Notes: generated from the sequence alone by a model not told the origin. A DNA stretch of 60,347 bases from Hyphomicrobiales bacterium (GCA_021775575.1 JAJFHO010000164.1:1-60347), one strand, 5' to 3'. Shown: positions 17,873-26,442, numbered from the stretch's first letter. A program made the numbers and translations.

Positions 17873-18970
17873 CTATTGCGGCTCCATGATCGAGTCCGGC
17901 CCTAGCTTCATGGTCAGGCGCAAGGACGTGCGCATGGCATAGGCATCGTCGTCGCCGATGGTCGTGCCGACATTCGGTCCCAGTAAATTGCCACCATTTA
18001 TGGTGTCGTTGTAGTTCATGTCAGGAACGTAGGAATAATATTCATACTCGCTCCTGAGTGACAGTGTTGCGCGCCGTCCAATCTGCTTGCGCGTCTCCAG
18101 CGTAAGACCGCCGATGAAGGCAACCTCGTTATTTGAATCGCCCGCATTGCTGTTTAGGGCCAAGGCAGAGGTGCTGCGCATGATGCCCGAATAGTCAGTG
18201 TCGGCATAATATATGCCACCTTGAAGACGGAACGACGACTGCAAACCCCAGCGGTTCCAAAGCCCCTTGAACAGCATCGGCCAGTAGTCACCGCCATAGG
18301 CCGCGAAAACACCGTAATAGTCTGTGTCAAGCTCCTCAGTGTAAATCTGACTGAAAGCGCCAGGAGGTAAAGTCGTGTTGATCGTCATGTCCTGATAGAT
18401 CGCCCGCCAGTCGGCGCCGAGCGCCAGATAGCGCGCGTTCGGAGCCTGCGTGACACCCGAGATGCCCGGCGTTAGCAATTGCTTGACTTCAAGAGCAACC
18501 CCGGCCTGATCGACGTCGCGTTCGGTCCTGCTAATGAATGACGTGCCAACAGCGGCGGCGAGAGCGACTAAAGCGGCGGGATTCGGAATAAGCGCGTTGA
18601 CGATGCAAATCGCACCGGCGACGGACGTACAGGACGAGGTGTCATCGTCCTCAATATTGGCCCAGAAGCCGCTCAACGAAACGTGCTTGTTCCCGCCCAT
18701 TGGAGCCGTGATTGCGCCATTAATGTTCCAGCCGATCTCGTCGGAAAAATCATCCGCGTCCGTCACCCGACTTGAGACTGTTTGTCCAACGGCAGCGATA
18801 GGTATCGTTTTGTTGAATTTCACATCTGGCAGATCGAGGGTCGCCGTACCGCCGCCGACGGTAATGGTCGCATTGCCGATCTGAGTCATCGCATCCTGCG
18901 CGCTTGCCGGCATGGCGAACGCAAGAGAAGCAAACATCAGACCCGAGATTAGACGGCTTGGAAATTTCAT
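17873..18970 (-). CDS. predicted outer-membrane beta-barrel protein
   Basis: This 365-residue protein has a clear signal peptide (LISGLMFASLAFAMPASA, cleavage before QDAM). The mature part alternates polar and aromatic residues, as in transmembrane beta strands (for example YLALGADWRAIYQDMT and ATLSLRSEYEYYSYV), and lacks long hydrophobic helices. It does not end in Phe or Trp, and I cannot assign it to a named porin family. The start is ATG 18970; a run of ten Gs on the coding strand lies 10 bases upstream. It is the main gene of the CTAG-bounded island, so it was probably acquired horizontally. Being monocistronic, its expression should depend on the region carrying the G-tract. Confidence 0.8.
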   Translation of the reverse strand: MKFPSRLISGLMFASLAFAMPASAQDAMTQIGNATITVGGGTATLDLPDVKFNKTIPIAAVGQTVSSRVTDADDFSDEIGWNINGAITAPMGGNKHVSLSGFWANIEDDDTSSCTSVAGAICIVNALIPNPAALVALAAAVGTSFISRTERDVDQAGVALEVKQLLTPGISGVTQAPNARYLALGADWRAIYQDMTINTTLPPGAFSQIYTEELDTDYYGVFAAYGGDYWPMLFKGLWNRWGLQSSFRLQGGIYYADTDYSGIMRSTSALALNSNAGDSNNEVAFIGGLTLETRKQIGRRATLSLRSEYEYYSYVPDMNYNDTINGGNLLGPNVGTTIGDDDAYAMRTSLRLTMKLGPDSIMEPQ

Positions 18971-19280
18971 GGCAATTGTGCCCCCCCCCCGCACAGACTC
19001 AATCCTGCTCAATCTTATTTATTGCGTAGGAGATTATGCCGATTGCGGGGGGAGGGTGCCATTATTTGCCACCTTTGCCTGCCGAATCCTGAATGGATGT
19101 GGTAAATCGATCACAGCCCTGTGACCAGCGTGAAACAGCGTCTGTTCCGACAGATCAAGAGAGTCCGCTCAGGGTCATTAGCGGACTTTCGGTGACTTTG
19201 ATCGTTAGCCTCGACGATGGTGGCTGACTTACTTAGTATTTCAGTAAGATGTTCGATGCTCAACTATAACGAGGTGTAAA
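18971..19280. other. 310-bp divergent intergenic region within the island
   Basis: It separates the outer-membrane gene (minus) from the small secreted-peptide gene (plus). It contains the C10/G10 tract (18981-18990), a palindrome AGTCCGCT-N10-AGCGGACT (19162-19187) that resembles those in the flanking repeat arms, and a second inverted repeat CTTACT-N9-AGTAAG (19228-19248) just upstream of the plus-strand gene. No further gene is visible. Confidence 0.6.
18981..18990 (-). promoter_or_regulatory. G10 homopolymer in the outer-membrane gene leader
   Basis: Ten consecutive Cs on the plus strand read as ten Gs on the coding strand, ending 10 bases before the ATG at 18970, where a ribosome-binding site would be. 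A TTG at 19012 is in frame with the gene through the tract, so an upstream start would shift frame with each change in tract length. Such tracts are classic slipped-strand (phase-variable) sites in surface genes of other bacteria; that role here is inference. Confidence 0.6.
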
Positions 19281-19505
19281 ATGATACGCGTGATATTGTC
19301 CCTATTCGCACTGCTCGTACTTTCCTTCGTCGTCACTAATACGGCCCATGCTGCAATACTCGGAACGACTAAGTATCTGGGCCAGACGGTGCAGGTATCA
19401 ACGGGCCACAACAACCCGAACAACTGTTTCTACAGGATCGGCGGGGGTGCATGGCAGTCAGCTCCATGGTCTCTCTGCGCGAGGCTGGGCGCCAAGAAGA
19501 GCTAA
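19281..19505 (+). CDS. small secreted peptide of unknown function
   Basis: This 74-residue product has a textbook signal peptide (hydrophobic LSLFALLVLSFVVTNTAHAA, cleaved after AHA). The mature part of about 50 residues has two Cys (Cys-FYRIGGG and LCARLG) that could form one disulphide. A GAGGTG ribosome-binding site lies seven bases before the ATG. It is divergent from the outer-membrane gene, inside the same inverted-repeat island. I do not recognise a family. Small exported proteins next to a surface protein could be a partner, but that is speculation. Confidence 0.65.
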   Translation: MIRVILSLFALLVLSFVVTNTAHAAILGTTKYLGQTVQVSTGHNNPNNCFYRIGGGAWQSAPWSLCARLGAKKS

Positions 19506-19580
19506 CAATAACCTCGCTGCTCTTTTTCTTCGTAACCATTCCATGCGACACACGCTGAGATGGAACTAGGGAGCCTGTTA

Positions 19581-19704
19581 CGCATGTCCGCTATGGGTCA
19601 GAAGCAGACATTCTGCGTCACTGCGGTTTATGTCCGCTTTGCCCGCGAAAGCGGAAGTCAGATCCTCGATCGGCTATGGCTGCTTTTATGAGTTCACGTC
19701 CTAG
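19581..19704 (-). repeat. right inverted-repeat arm of the island
   Basis: Read on the minus strand it begins CTAGGACGTGAACTCATAAA and then repeats the order of elements seen in the left arm, including TTCCGCTTT...AAGCGGACATAAA and AATGTCTGCTTCTG...AGCGGACAT. Identity to the left arm is partial, so the copies are old or independently inserted. Confidence 0.75.
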
Positions 19705-19742
19705 CACATGCACTGCCGAATTTTTTTAAAGGGGGAGAGTGA

Positions 19743-20498
19743 ATGGCTGGCGGAAAGATAGCATTGGTGACAGGGGCAGGCAGCGGTATCGGCCGCGCCA
19801 CGGCGCTGACACTCCAGCGCAACGGCTACTCGGTCGTGCTGACCGGGCGGCGGGGCGACGCGCTGGAGGAAACCGCCCGAATGGCGGCGGAAGGCGAGGG
19901 CCGGATGCTTGGCGTGCCCATGGATGTCTCCGATCCCCAATCGGTCGCCGCCGCTTTCGCCGCGATGAAAGAAAATTTCGGGCGTCTTGATCTGCTTTTC
20001 AACAATGCCGGCACCAGCGCGCGCGGCGTTGCCATGGAAGATCTGGAGCCGGAGGAATGGCAGGCGGTCGTCAACGTCAATCTGAGCGGATCCTTCTATT
20101 GCGCCCAGCAGGCGATCAGGATCATGAAAGCCCAGCATCCCAAGGGCGGGCGGATCATTAACAATGGCTCGATCTCAGCCCATGCGCCGCGCCCTCTGTC
20201 GGCGCCCTATACCTCGACCAAACATGCCATCACCGGTCTTACCAAATCGATCGCGCTGGACGGCCGGGAACACGATATCGCCTGCTGCCAGATCGATATC
20301 GGCAATGCGTTGACCGAGCGCACCGAGCGCATGAAGAAAGGCGTGCCGCAGCCCGACGGACGGGTTGTGCCCGAGCCGCTCATGGAGGTGCAGCAGGTCG
20401 CCGACGCAGTGCTTTATATGGACTCGCTGCCGCTGGAGACCAACGTGCAGTTCATGACAATTATGGCGACCAAGATGCCCTTTATCGGGCGCGGGTAG
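19743..20498 (+). CDS. SDR-family oxidoreductase
   Basis: This 251-residue classical short-chain dehydrogenase/reductase has the cofactor motif TGAGSGIG near the N-terminus, the structural NNAG ([10 protein letters not shown]) and the catalytic Tyr-x3-Lys in YTSTK. The start has a strong GGGGGAG ribosome-binding site. The gene lies just outside the right end of the island and converges on the kinase gene (12 bp between stops). Arg after the first strand (LTGRRGD) hints at NADP preference. Substrate unknown. Confidence 0.9.
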   Translation: MAGGKIALVTGAGSGIGRATALTLQRNGYSVVLTGRRGDALEETARMAAEGEGRMLGVPMDVSDPQSVAAAFAAMKENFGRLDLLFNNAGTSARGVAMEDLEPEEWQAVVNVNLSGSFYCAQQAIRIMKAQHPKGGRIINNGSISAHAPRPLSAPYTSTKHAITGLTKSIALDGREHDIACCQIDIGNALTERTERMKKGVPQPDGRVVPEPLMEVQQVADAVLYMDSLPLETNVQFMTIMATKMPFIGRG

Positions 20499-20509
20499 GG
20501 TCGAAGCTT

Positions 20510-21895
20510 TTAAACCGGCACCCGGATCGTCGCCTTAAGCCCGCCCATCTTGCTGTCGGAGAGGACGATATCGCCGCCATGGCTGCGGATGATGTCGCGG
20601 GCGATCGACAGACCAAGACCGGTGCTGACGCCGGTGTCCTGCTGGCGCGCGTCGTCGAGTCGGTAAAAGGGGCGGAAAACCTCCTCGCGCTCGTCTTCGG
20701 GAATGCCGAGCCCGTCATCCTCGATGCGTATGGACAGGAAACGTTTCGTTCTTGCGGCATCGATCGAGACATGATCGGCGAAGCGCACCGCATTTGATAC
20801 GACATTGTCGACGGCCCGCTTGAAAGCGCGGGCGCGGAGCGCAACAATGACCGGTTCTTCCGGCATCTTCAGCGTTACCTGTTTGCCGCTGTGAGCCGCC
20901 TGCTTCCGGCTTTCGCGCAACAGCTGGCGGATGTTGACGCGGCTGATCTGCTCGCTGGAGTCGCCCTGGGCAAAGGCCATATAGTCCTCAAGCATCGCCT
21001 GCATCTCGTCGACGTCGCGGCGCATATCCGTCGCTTCCTCACTGTCGCCGGCCATCGCCAGTTGCAGCTTGAAGCGGGTCAGGATGGTGCGCAGGTCGTG
21101 GCTGACACCGGCGAGCATCGTCGTGCGCTGCGCCATCTGCCGTTCGATGCGGTCGCGCATCTCGATGAAAGCGCGCGCCGCGGCACGAACCTCGCGCGCG
21201 CCGCGCGGGCGGAAATCCGGCGGCGTCGGGCGCCCCTTGCCGAACCGTTCCGCGGCCTGAGCCAGTCTCAGGATCGGCTTGATCTGGTTGTGCAGGAAGA
21301 GGATCGCGACAGTCAGCAGAACAAGCGACGTGCCGACCATCCAGATAAGGAAAATATGGGAGTTGGAGGCATAGGTCTGGCTGCGGCGGGCAAGCACGCG
21401 GAACACGGCTTCTTCGAGTTTTATGCGGATCTCGACCAGGTGCGAGCGCCCGACCGTATCGATCCAGAAGGGTTTGCCTATTTGCTTCCTTATCTGGTCG
21501 CTCAGCGTGCGGTCGAGCAGAGCGAAGAACGGTTTCGACCGGGCAGGCGGCAGATCCTGATCAGGCAAAATCTGCACGGACAGGTGCAGATCCTTCTGCG
21601 CCATCCGGATCAGCTTTTCGTAATTGTCGTTATGCGAATAGGTCTCATAGACCGACAGAAGCAGCGCAATGTCGCGTGTGGTGCCTTCGGACAGCCGCTG
21701 CGTTACCGTTTCCCAGTGACGCTCCATGAAGACGAAGGCGACAACCGACTGCAGCAGCACCATCGGCGCGATGATGATAATGAGCGCGCGGGCATACAGG
21801 CCCTTCGGCATCTGATTGCCGACAATGCGGCCGAGACGCTGGAGAAGATTGAGGCGGTCCGCCGCCGTGGTGCTGCGCTCTGGAATGGAGACCAT
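20510..21895 (-). CDS. EnvZ-like sensor histidine kinase
   Basis: This 461-residue membrane kinase has a transmembrane helix at about 37-57, a periplasmic sensor of about 120 residues, a second helix at about 182-203, then HAMP, the H-box (MLAGVSHDLRTILTR) and an ATPase domain with DNVVSNAVRFAD (N-box) and DDGLGIP (G1). The H-box reads LRTI where EnvZ has LRTP. Its start overlaps the response-regulator stop by one base (TAATG), so the pair is co-translated and surely cognate. The signal is unknown. Confidence 0.93.
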   Translation of the reverse strand: MVSIPERSTTAADRLNLLQRLGRIVGNQMPKGLYARALIIIIAPMVLLQSVVAFVFMERHWETVTQRLSEGTTRDIALLLSVYETYSHNDNYEKLIRMAQKDLHLSVQILPDQDLPPARSKPFFALLDRTLSDQIRKQIGKPFWIDTVGRSHLVEIRIKLEEAVFRVLARRSQTYASNSHIFLIWMVGTSLVLLTVAILFLHNQIKPILRLAQAAERFGKGRPTPPDFRPRGAREVRAAARAFIEMRDRIERQMAQRTTMLAGVSHDLRTILTRFKLQLAMAGDSEEATDMRRDVDEMQAMLEDYMAFAQGDSSEQISRVNIRQLLRESRKQAAHSGKQVTLKMPEEPVIVALRARAFKRAVDNVVSNAVRFADHVSIDAARTKRFLSIRIEDDGLGIPEDEREEVFRPFYRLDDARQQDTGVSTGLGLSIARDIIRSHGGDIVLSDSKMGGLKATIRVPV

Positions 21896-22626
21896 TATTC
21901 CGCGTGCAGGACGTAGCCCTTGCCCCTGACAGTTTGCAGATAGACCGGGTTGCTTGGGTCGGCTTCTATTTTTCGCCGCAGCCGGTTGATCTGGACGTCA
22001 ACGGCCCGTTCGCCGCCGTCGCCGTTGCCGCCGGCGAGCTCGTGGCGCGAAATGGCGGTGCCGGGCCGCTGGGCAAACTGCCGCAGCAAGTCACGCTCGC
22101 GCTCCGTCAGCTTGACCGTCTGGTCCTGGCGTCTCAGTTCGCCGCGGACGACATGAAAAGTCAGATCGCCCATCTTTATCGTATCCGTGCCGCCATCGCG
22201 CCTTTGTTGCCGGCGCAAGATGTTGTGCAGCCGTAATAGCAGTTCGCGGGGCTCAAAGGGCTTGGCGAGATAATCGTCAACCCCGGTTTCGAGCCCCTTG
22301 ATGCGCTGATCGGGTTCGGTGCGGGCGGTCAGCATCAAAATCGGGACATTGCGATTGTCCCGCAGCCACTCGGCGAATTCGAAGCCGGACTCGCCCGGCA
22401 TCATCACGTCCAGCACGAGAATATCGAAGGCAAGGCCCTTCATCATCGCGCGCGCGCAGCCGGCATTCTCCGCGGTGGTTACGCGGAAGCCGTTTTCATA
22501 GAGGAACCGGCCCAGTAAATCCCGGATACGCTGATCGTCATCAACAACCAGAATATGCGGTGCGTTGTCGGGCAAGGATTCACCCCGGCCCTGCCTCGTT
22601 CCCGGCTTTCCGGGTTTTTGCGTCAT
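21895..22626 (-). CDS. petR: OmpR/PetR-type response regulator
   Basis: This 243-residue protein has a receiver domain with the acidic pocket VVDDDQ, the phospho-acceptor Asp in LVLDVMMPG, Thr in LTAR and Lys in AKPFEP. An OmpR-type winged-helix domain follows, ending VYLQTVRGKGYVLHAE. It sits between a MarR-type gene and a kinase gene; this MarR-regulator order recalls petP-petR of Rhodobacter, a regulator linked there to the cytochrome bc1 genes. The symbol rests on that resemblance and should be treated as tentative. Confidence 0.9.
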   Translation of the reverse strand: MTQKPGKPGTRQGRGESLPDNAPHILVVDDDQRIRDLLGRFLYENGFRVTTAENAGCARAMMKGLAFDILVLDVMMPGESGFEFAEWLRDNRNVPILMLTARTEPDQRIKGLETGVDDYLAKPFEPRELLLRLHNILRRQQRRDGGTDTIKMGDLTFHVVRGELRRQDQTVKLTERERDLLRQFAQRPGTAISRHELAGGNGDGGERAVDVQINRLRRKIEADPSNPVYLQTVRGKGYVLHAE

Positions 22627-23204
22627 GATCCGCTCCTGTCGCCGCCGCTCTGCGGTGTTACCGATGCCAGCAAATGGGTCACCGATGCGCGATCCTCCGG
22701 CGCGACCATATGATAAAGAAAGTCCCGTACGCTTTGCGATGCGCCGGCGCCGGCGTCTTCAAGCGCTTCGGCGATACGGTGAAGCTGGGACCGGGCAAGC
22801 TGGGCCGCGAGAGTTTTGCCGCGCTCGGTCGGATAAAGCAATCGTTCACGGCGGTCCTCCTTTCCAGCTCTTTGCACGATATAGCCTTCGTCCACCAGCT
22901 GCTTCAATACGCGGCCCAAGCTCTGCTTGGTAATCTTCAGGATGTCCAGCAGGTCGGCGACCCGCAGTCCCGGATGGCGGTTCACAAAATGAAGAACCCT
23001 GTGATGCGCCCGGCCGAATCCGAATTCCGCGAGAATGGCGTCCGGCTCGCAAATAAAATCACGATAAGCGAAAAACAGCAGCTCCGTCAGCTCGAGCAAT
23101 ATCGGTTCGACGCCTGGCGGCGCGGCTGGGGAGCGGCTGTCCGGCCTGTTTTCCCCGCCCTTCTTGGGCTCCGCGGATGAGATTTGATCGTTTATGTCAG
23201 CCAT
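22623..23204 (-). CDS. petP: MarR-family regulator (PetP-like)
   Basis: This 193-residue protein has a MarR winged helix (VADLLDILKITKQSLGRVLKQLVDEGYI, wing DRRERLLYPTERG) after a 35-residue, Pro/Ser-rich N-terminus. Its stop overlaps the response-regulator start by 4 bp (ATGA), making it first in a three-gene operon. The arrangement matches petP-petR of Rhodobacter. ilvE is divergent across 151 bp. Target and ligand are unknown; the symbol is tentative. Confidence 0.85.
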   Translation of the reverse strand: MADINDQISSAEPKKGGENRPDSRSPAAPPGVEPILLELTELLFFAYRDFICEPDAILAEFGFGRAHHRVLHFVNRHPGLRVADLLDILKITKQSLGRVLKQLVDEGYIVQRAGKEDRRERLLYPTERGKTLAAQLARSQLHRIAEALEDAGAGASQSVRDFLYHMVAPEDRASVTHLLASVTPQSGGDRSGS

Positions 23205-23355
23205 GTTGACTTATTTTGGACCGATTGATACTGGTGGCAACCGTTTTTATGGAATTTTCCTGACTTTTTGGGCGACATAGGGAAATATGATTAGCGCGCC
23301 GAGCCGCGCCGACTGACAGAAAGAGACCGGCGCGCCGATCCGGGAGCGAAAAGAA

Positions 23356-24261
23356 ATGGCGACGGGTACGACGAATCCTTACGACAGCCGCGAAGGCGTT
23401 ATCTGGATGAATGGCGAGATGGTCGATTGGCCGGACGCCAAGCTTCATGTGCTCACCCATGGGCTGCATTATGCGAGTTGCGTATTCGAGGGCGAGCGCG
23501 TTTATGGCGGTGAAATCTTCAAACTGACCGAACATACCGAGCGTTTGCATCTGTCCGCCGATATTCTTGGTTTCAAGCTTCCCTATTCGGTCGCGGAAAT
23601 CGATCAGGCCTGCCGCGATGTCGTCGCCGCGCAAGGATTGAGCGAGGGTTATGTTCGCCCGGTCGCCTGGCGCGGCAGCGAGCAGATGGGCGTATCCGCG
23701 CAGGAAAACCGTATCAATGTCGCCATCGCCGCCTGGGACTGGGGTTCCTATTTTGATCCGGCCGAACGGCTGAAAGGCATCCGCCTGGCGATCGCCGAAT
23801 ATTGCCGGCCCGACCCGCGCACCGCGCCCACGCGCGCCAAGGCCGCGGGCCTTTATATGATCTGCACGCTGGAGAAGCACCGGGCCGAGGCCGCCGGCTA
23901 TGCCGACGCGCTGATGTATGACTGGCGCGGCCGGGTCGCCGAAGCGACGGGCGCGAATATTTTCTTTGTGCAGGACGGCGTCATCCATACGCCGGAAGCC
24001 GACTGTTTTCTCAACGGAATCACCCGGCGCACGGTCATCGATCTGGCGCGCAAGCGCGGTTATGAAATCGTCGAGCGGGCGATCATGCCGGACGAATTGG
24101 ACGGTTTTGAACAATGTTTCATCACCGGTACCGCGGCGGAAGTAACGCCGGTCTCGGAAATCGGCCCGCACCGCTTCCAGACCGGCGAGATCACCGAGAC
24201 GCTGCTCAACGACTATATGGCGCTGGTGCAGCCGGCCGAGAGCGTCGCCGCGACCGGATAA
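23356..24261 (+). CDS. ilvE: branched-chain amino acid aminotransferase
   Basis: This 301-residue fold-type IV PLP aminotransferase should interconvert branched-chain keto acids and amino acids. The substrate region THGLHYASCVFEG, the PLP-Lys in PTRAKAAGLYM and the EATGANIFFV and TGTAAEVTPV blocks match IlvE. ATG 23356 follows GGGAGCGAAAAGAA. It stands alone between the divergent regulator operon and the convergent caspase gene. Confidence 0.93.
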   Translation: MATGTTNPYDSREGVIWMNGEMVDWPDAKLHVLTHGLHYASCVFEGERVYGGEIFKLTEHTERLHLSADILGFKLPYSVAEIDQACRDVVAAQGLSEGYVRPVAWRGSEQMGVSAQENRINVAIAAWDWGSYFDPAERLKGIRLAIAEYCRPDPRTAPTRAKAAGLYMICTLEKHRAEAAGYADALMYDWRGRVAEATGANIFFVQDGVIHTPEADCFLNGITRRTVIDLARKRGYEIVERAIMPDELDGFEQCFITGTAAEVTPVSEIGPHRFQTGEITETLLNDYMALVQPAESVAATG

Positions 24262-24285
24262 CCGGCAGCTTTCCTCGCTGCCCGC

Positions 24286-25824
24286 TCAGCGTTTCTTCTT
24301 CGTGAAGCAATCGGCGGTCCAGAGACCTCGCATCTCGCAATCGACGCGGGTGTCCTCGCCGCCCCAGTAACGGTCTTCCTTGGGCTTCTTCTTGGCTGCC
24401 GGCGGTCCCGGCTTTTTCGCCGCGGGTGAGGCCACTTTCTTCCTGGTCGTCTTTGCCGGCGTCGTCACGGTTTTCGAAGGCGCCGCGGCGCAGACCGTCT
24501 CGGTTTTTGCCTTTAACGCCGCCAGTGTGGCTTCGCTCGGCCTGTCGGATGGAAGGTCGAGGCTCGCCTGTGCATTGAAACGGCTTATGGCGCTGCGTGT
24601 CCGCTTGCCCCAGTCGCCGTCGGGCCGGCCCGGGCTGCAGCCGACGCGCGCCAGCTCTTTCTGGATCGCGACGGTCAGCGCGCCGATGTCGGGCCTGTCT
24701 TCCTTCGCTGCCCCTGCCGCGGGTGCGGGCGCCGGGTCGGCGGCGGCAACGACAATCTTCTGGGTGTCGGCCGCGGCCTTGGCCGGCTTTTTCACGTCCG
24801 CCGATTCAACCTTGATGGCCCGCTGCGTTTTTTTCTGGCAGTTGGTCTTCAGATATTCCTCGGCCAGCCGGCCATAGAATGTATTGCGGTGCTGCTCCTC
24901 AAAAATCCTGTAGGCGCCGCAAGAACCGACGGCGACCGTTGCCTCATAGGCGCTGGCCACGGCTTTCCGGGTGCCGTCGGAGGTGGATGACGCGGGGGCC
25001 GTTGCCTTGGGCTTGGTATCGGCAACCGCGACCCGCACCGGCGCCTTGAAATAATATTGCCCGGTCAGCGAGGAATGTTCCCAGGGAATTTGCTTGCCCT
25101 GGGATTCGGCCAGAACATCCTGCCGGACCGCGATCATCATGTCGTTGATCGAGACGCCGGGTTTCTCGATATGTTTCAGGATGGCGCTGGTATAGGGGCT
25201 GTGCTGGCCCTTGCCGTCATAGGCTACCATGCCGGGGCTGGTGGCATAGCCGATCAGCGTGCCGACGCCGGATTCGACCCGGGCGAGACCGCGGCTGACG
25301 GCGGCGGAGCGGGCCCGGCCCATGCTGCGCGCAAGCGCGCTGGCCAGCGGGTTGTCGCGGCAGGCATCAAGAAATATGAGGTTTGTCCGCTTTTCCCGCT
25401 CCATCTGGCGCAGCACCAGGTTGAGCGGAATGGTCTCGAAATCGACATCGCTCTCGCGCGACAGCCTTGCGTCGATCGGGGCCAGGTGATTCTTGCCGTC
25501 GATCTGGAATCCGTGTCCCGCATAGTAGAACAGGGTTACCGCGGCGCTGTCGATGCGGGAGGTGAATTCGCGGATTTTCGCGCGCATTTGCGCCTGATCC
25601 AGGTTGAATCCCTCGACCACATCGAAGCCGAGGCGGGCAAGCACCGCGGCCACGGCCCGGGCGTCGCGCACGGGATTGGCCAGTTGGGAGGTATGCTGGT
25701 AATCGGAATTGCCGATGACCAGCGCGACGCGCTTCTCTTCGATGGCCGCTTGCGCGCCGCCGACGGCGACTGCGATCAAAACGGCGCATGCGATGGCGAA
25801 TGAAGCAAATCGGGCGCGAAACAT
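24286..25824 (-). CDS. secreted caspase-like protein with peptidoglycan-binding domain
   Basis: This 512-residue protein begins with a signal peptide (FASFAIACAVLIAVAVGGAQA). A caspase (C14) domain follows at about 30-260, with the His-Cys dyad in YYAGHGFQ (His104) and FLDACRDNP (Cys155). A Pro/Lys-rich linker leads to a peptidoglycan-binding-1 motif near 395-455 (IQKELARVGCSPGRPDGDWG). The C-terminus is Lys/Pro/Ala-rich and ends with two Cys. The start at 25824 precedes the signal peptide; the frame is open 105 bases upstream. It should act in the periplasm. Prokaryotic caspase homologues of this layout are common in alphaproteobacteria, with unknown substrates. Confidence 0.88.
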   Translation of the reverse strand: MFRARFASFAIACAVLIAVAVGGAQAAIEEKRVALVIGNSDYQHTSQLANPVRDARAVAAVLARLGFDVVEGFNLDQAQMRAKIREFTSRIDSAAVTLFYYAGHGFQIDGKNHLAPIDARLSRESDVDFETIPLNLVLRQMEREKRTNLIFLDACRDNPLASALARSMGRARSAAVSRGLARVESGVGTLIGYATSPGMVAYDGKGQHSPYTSAILKHIEKPGVSINDMMIAVRQDVLAESQGKQIPWEHSSLTGQYYFKAPVRVAVADTKPKATAPASSTSDGTRKAVASAYEATVAVGSCGAYRIFEEQHRNTFYGRLAEEYLKTNCQKKTQRAIKVESADVKKPAKAAADTQKIVVAAADPAPAPAAGAAKEDRPDIGALTVAIQKELARVGCSPGRPDGDWGKRTRSAISRFNAQASLDLPSDRPSEATLAALKAKTETVCAAAPSKTVTTPAKTTRKKVASPAAKKPGPPAAKKKPKEDRYWGGEDTRVDCEMRGLWTADCFTKKKR

Positions 25825-26010
25825 CGGAAATCCTCCCACACGCGGCGGTTGCTGAACCTTGGGGGGTATATTTGACTTCGCGAGCCGAATATCAAGCGTA
25901 GGAACGCATACGAACGATTTTACCTCCACGGGACTCGGCGCTTCGCGGCGCTTCGTGATATATTTTCACCGCGGGTGATTTGTATGCGTATCAATTCGGG
26001 GGAGTGGCAG

Positions 26011-26349
26011 GTGAGTTTGTCAAAACCGGTTTTTACAGTTTTTGTCATAGGGTTTGCGGTTTTTCTGGCAGGCTTGTCCGCAACATCGCAAGCGATGCCG
26101 GCCGGGCGAATCTTGTCCGGCGCGGATATTACGGGTTCGCTGGAGCGCTATCTGCACCGCGTCGATACCTTCCCGACCTGCGCCAAGGTGCGCAGTTGCT
26201 GGCGCAACAATTATGGCCAGCTCAGATGCGGCTATGTCACCCGCTGCCAGGTCTGCAAATTCGTGCGCCGCTGTACCCGAGCCGCGGGTTGCCGCTGGGT
26301 CGAGACCTGCAAATGGGGCCCCCAAAAGCCGGTGCTCAAGTCGAATTAG
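26011..26349 (+). CDS. small secreted protein with eight cysteines
   Basis: I do not recognise the family. From the GTG at 26011, which has a GGGGGA site at ideal spacing, the product is 112 residues: a signal peptide (VFTVFVIGFAVFLAGLSATSQA) and a mature part of about 85 residues. Eight Cys lie within about 50 residues, several in C-x2-C or C-x4-C spacing (for example RCQVC and CTRAAGC), together with many Arg, Lys and Trp. The spacing suggests a disulphide-stabilised basic protein or a metal site. The frame also has ATGs at 25975 and 25984, but these precede the signal peptide poorly. It diverges from the caspase-like gene. Confidence 0.7.
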   Translation: MSLSKPVFTVFVIGFAVFLAGLSATSQAMPAGRILSGADITGSLERYLHRVDTFPTCAKVRSCWRNNYGQLRCGYVTRCQVCKFVRRCTRAAGCRWVETCKWGPQKPVLKSN

Positions 26350-26442
26350 CGCTTTTTCAGGAAAAGCATATCCCAGCGAAGGCGGGCGTGAGAACCGGTA
26401 TTCCGCCCGGAAAATGTGCAAAAAAATAGTTGGCAAGAACCG

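Larger units (their letters stand above)
17704..19704. mobile_element. 2.0-kb transposon-like island with inverted-repeat ends
   Basis: The segment begins and ends with CTAG and has long imperfect inverted repeats of about 125 bp at its ends (17704-17828 and 19581-19704). Their outer 20 bases match CTAGGNYGWGDACTCATAAA. The same terminal motif bounds the 271-bp element at 34915. Between the repeats are an outer-membrane protein gene and a small secreted-peptide gene but no transposase. The interior looks less GC-rich than its surroundings. It may be a passenger-carrying, non-autonomous element or two inverted repeat copies that trapped a foreign segment. CTAG at both ends would fit a 4-bp target duplication (YTAR-type, as I recall for IS5 relatives). 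Confidence 0.65.
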
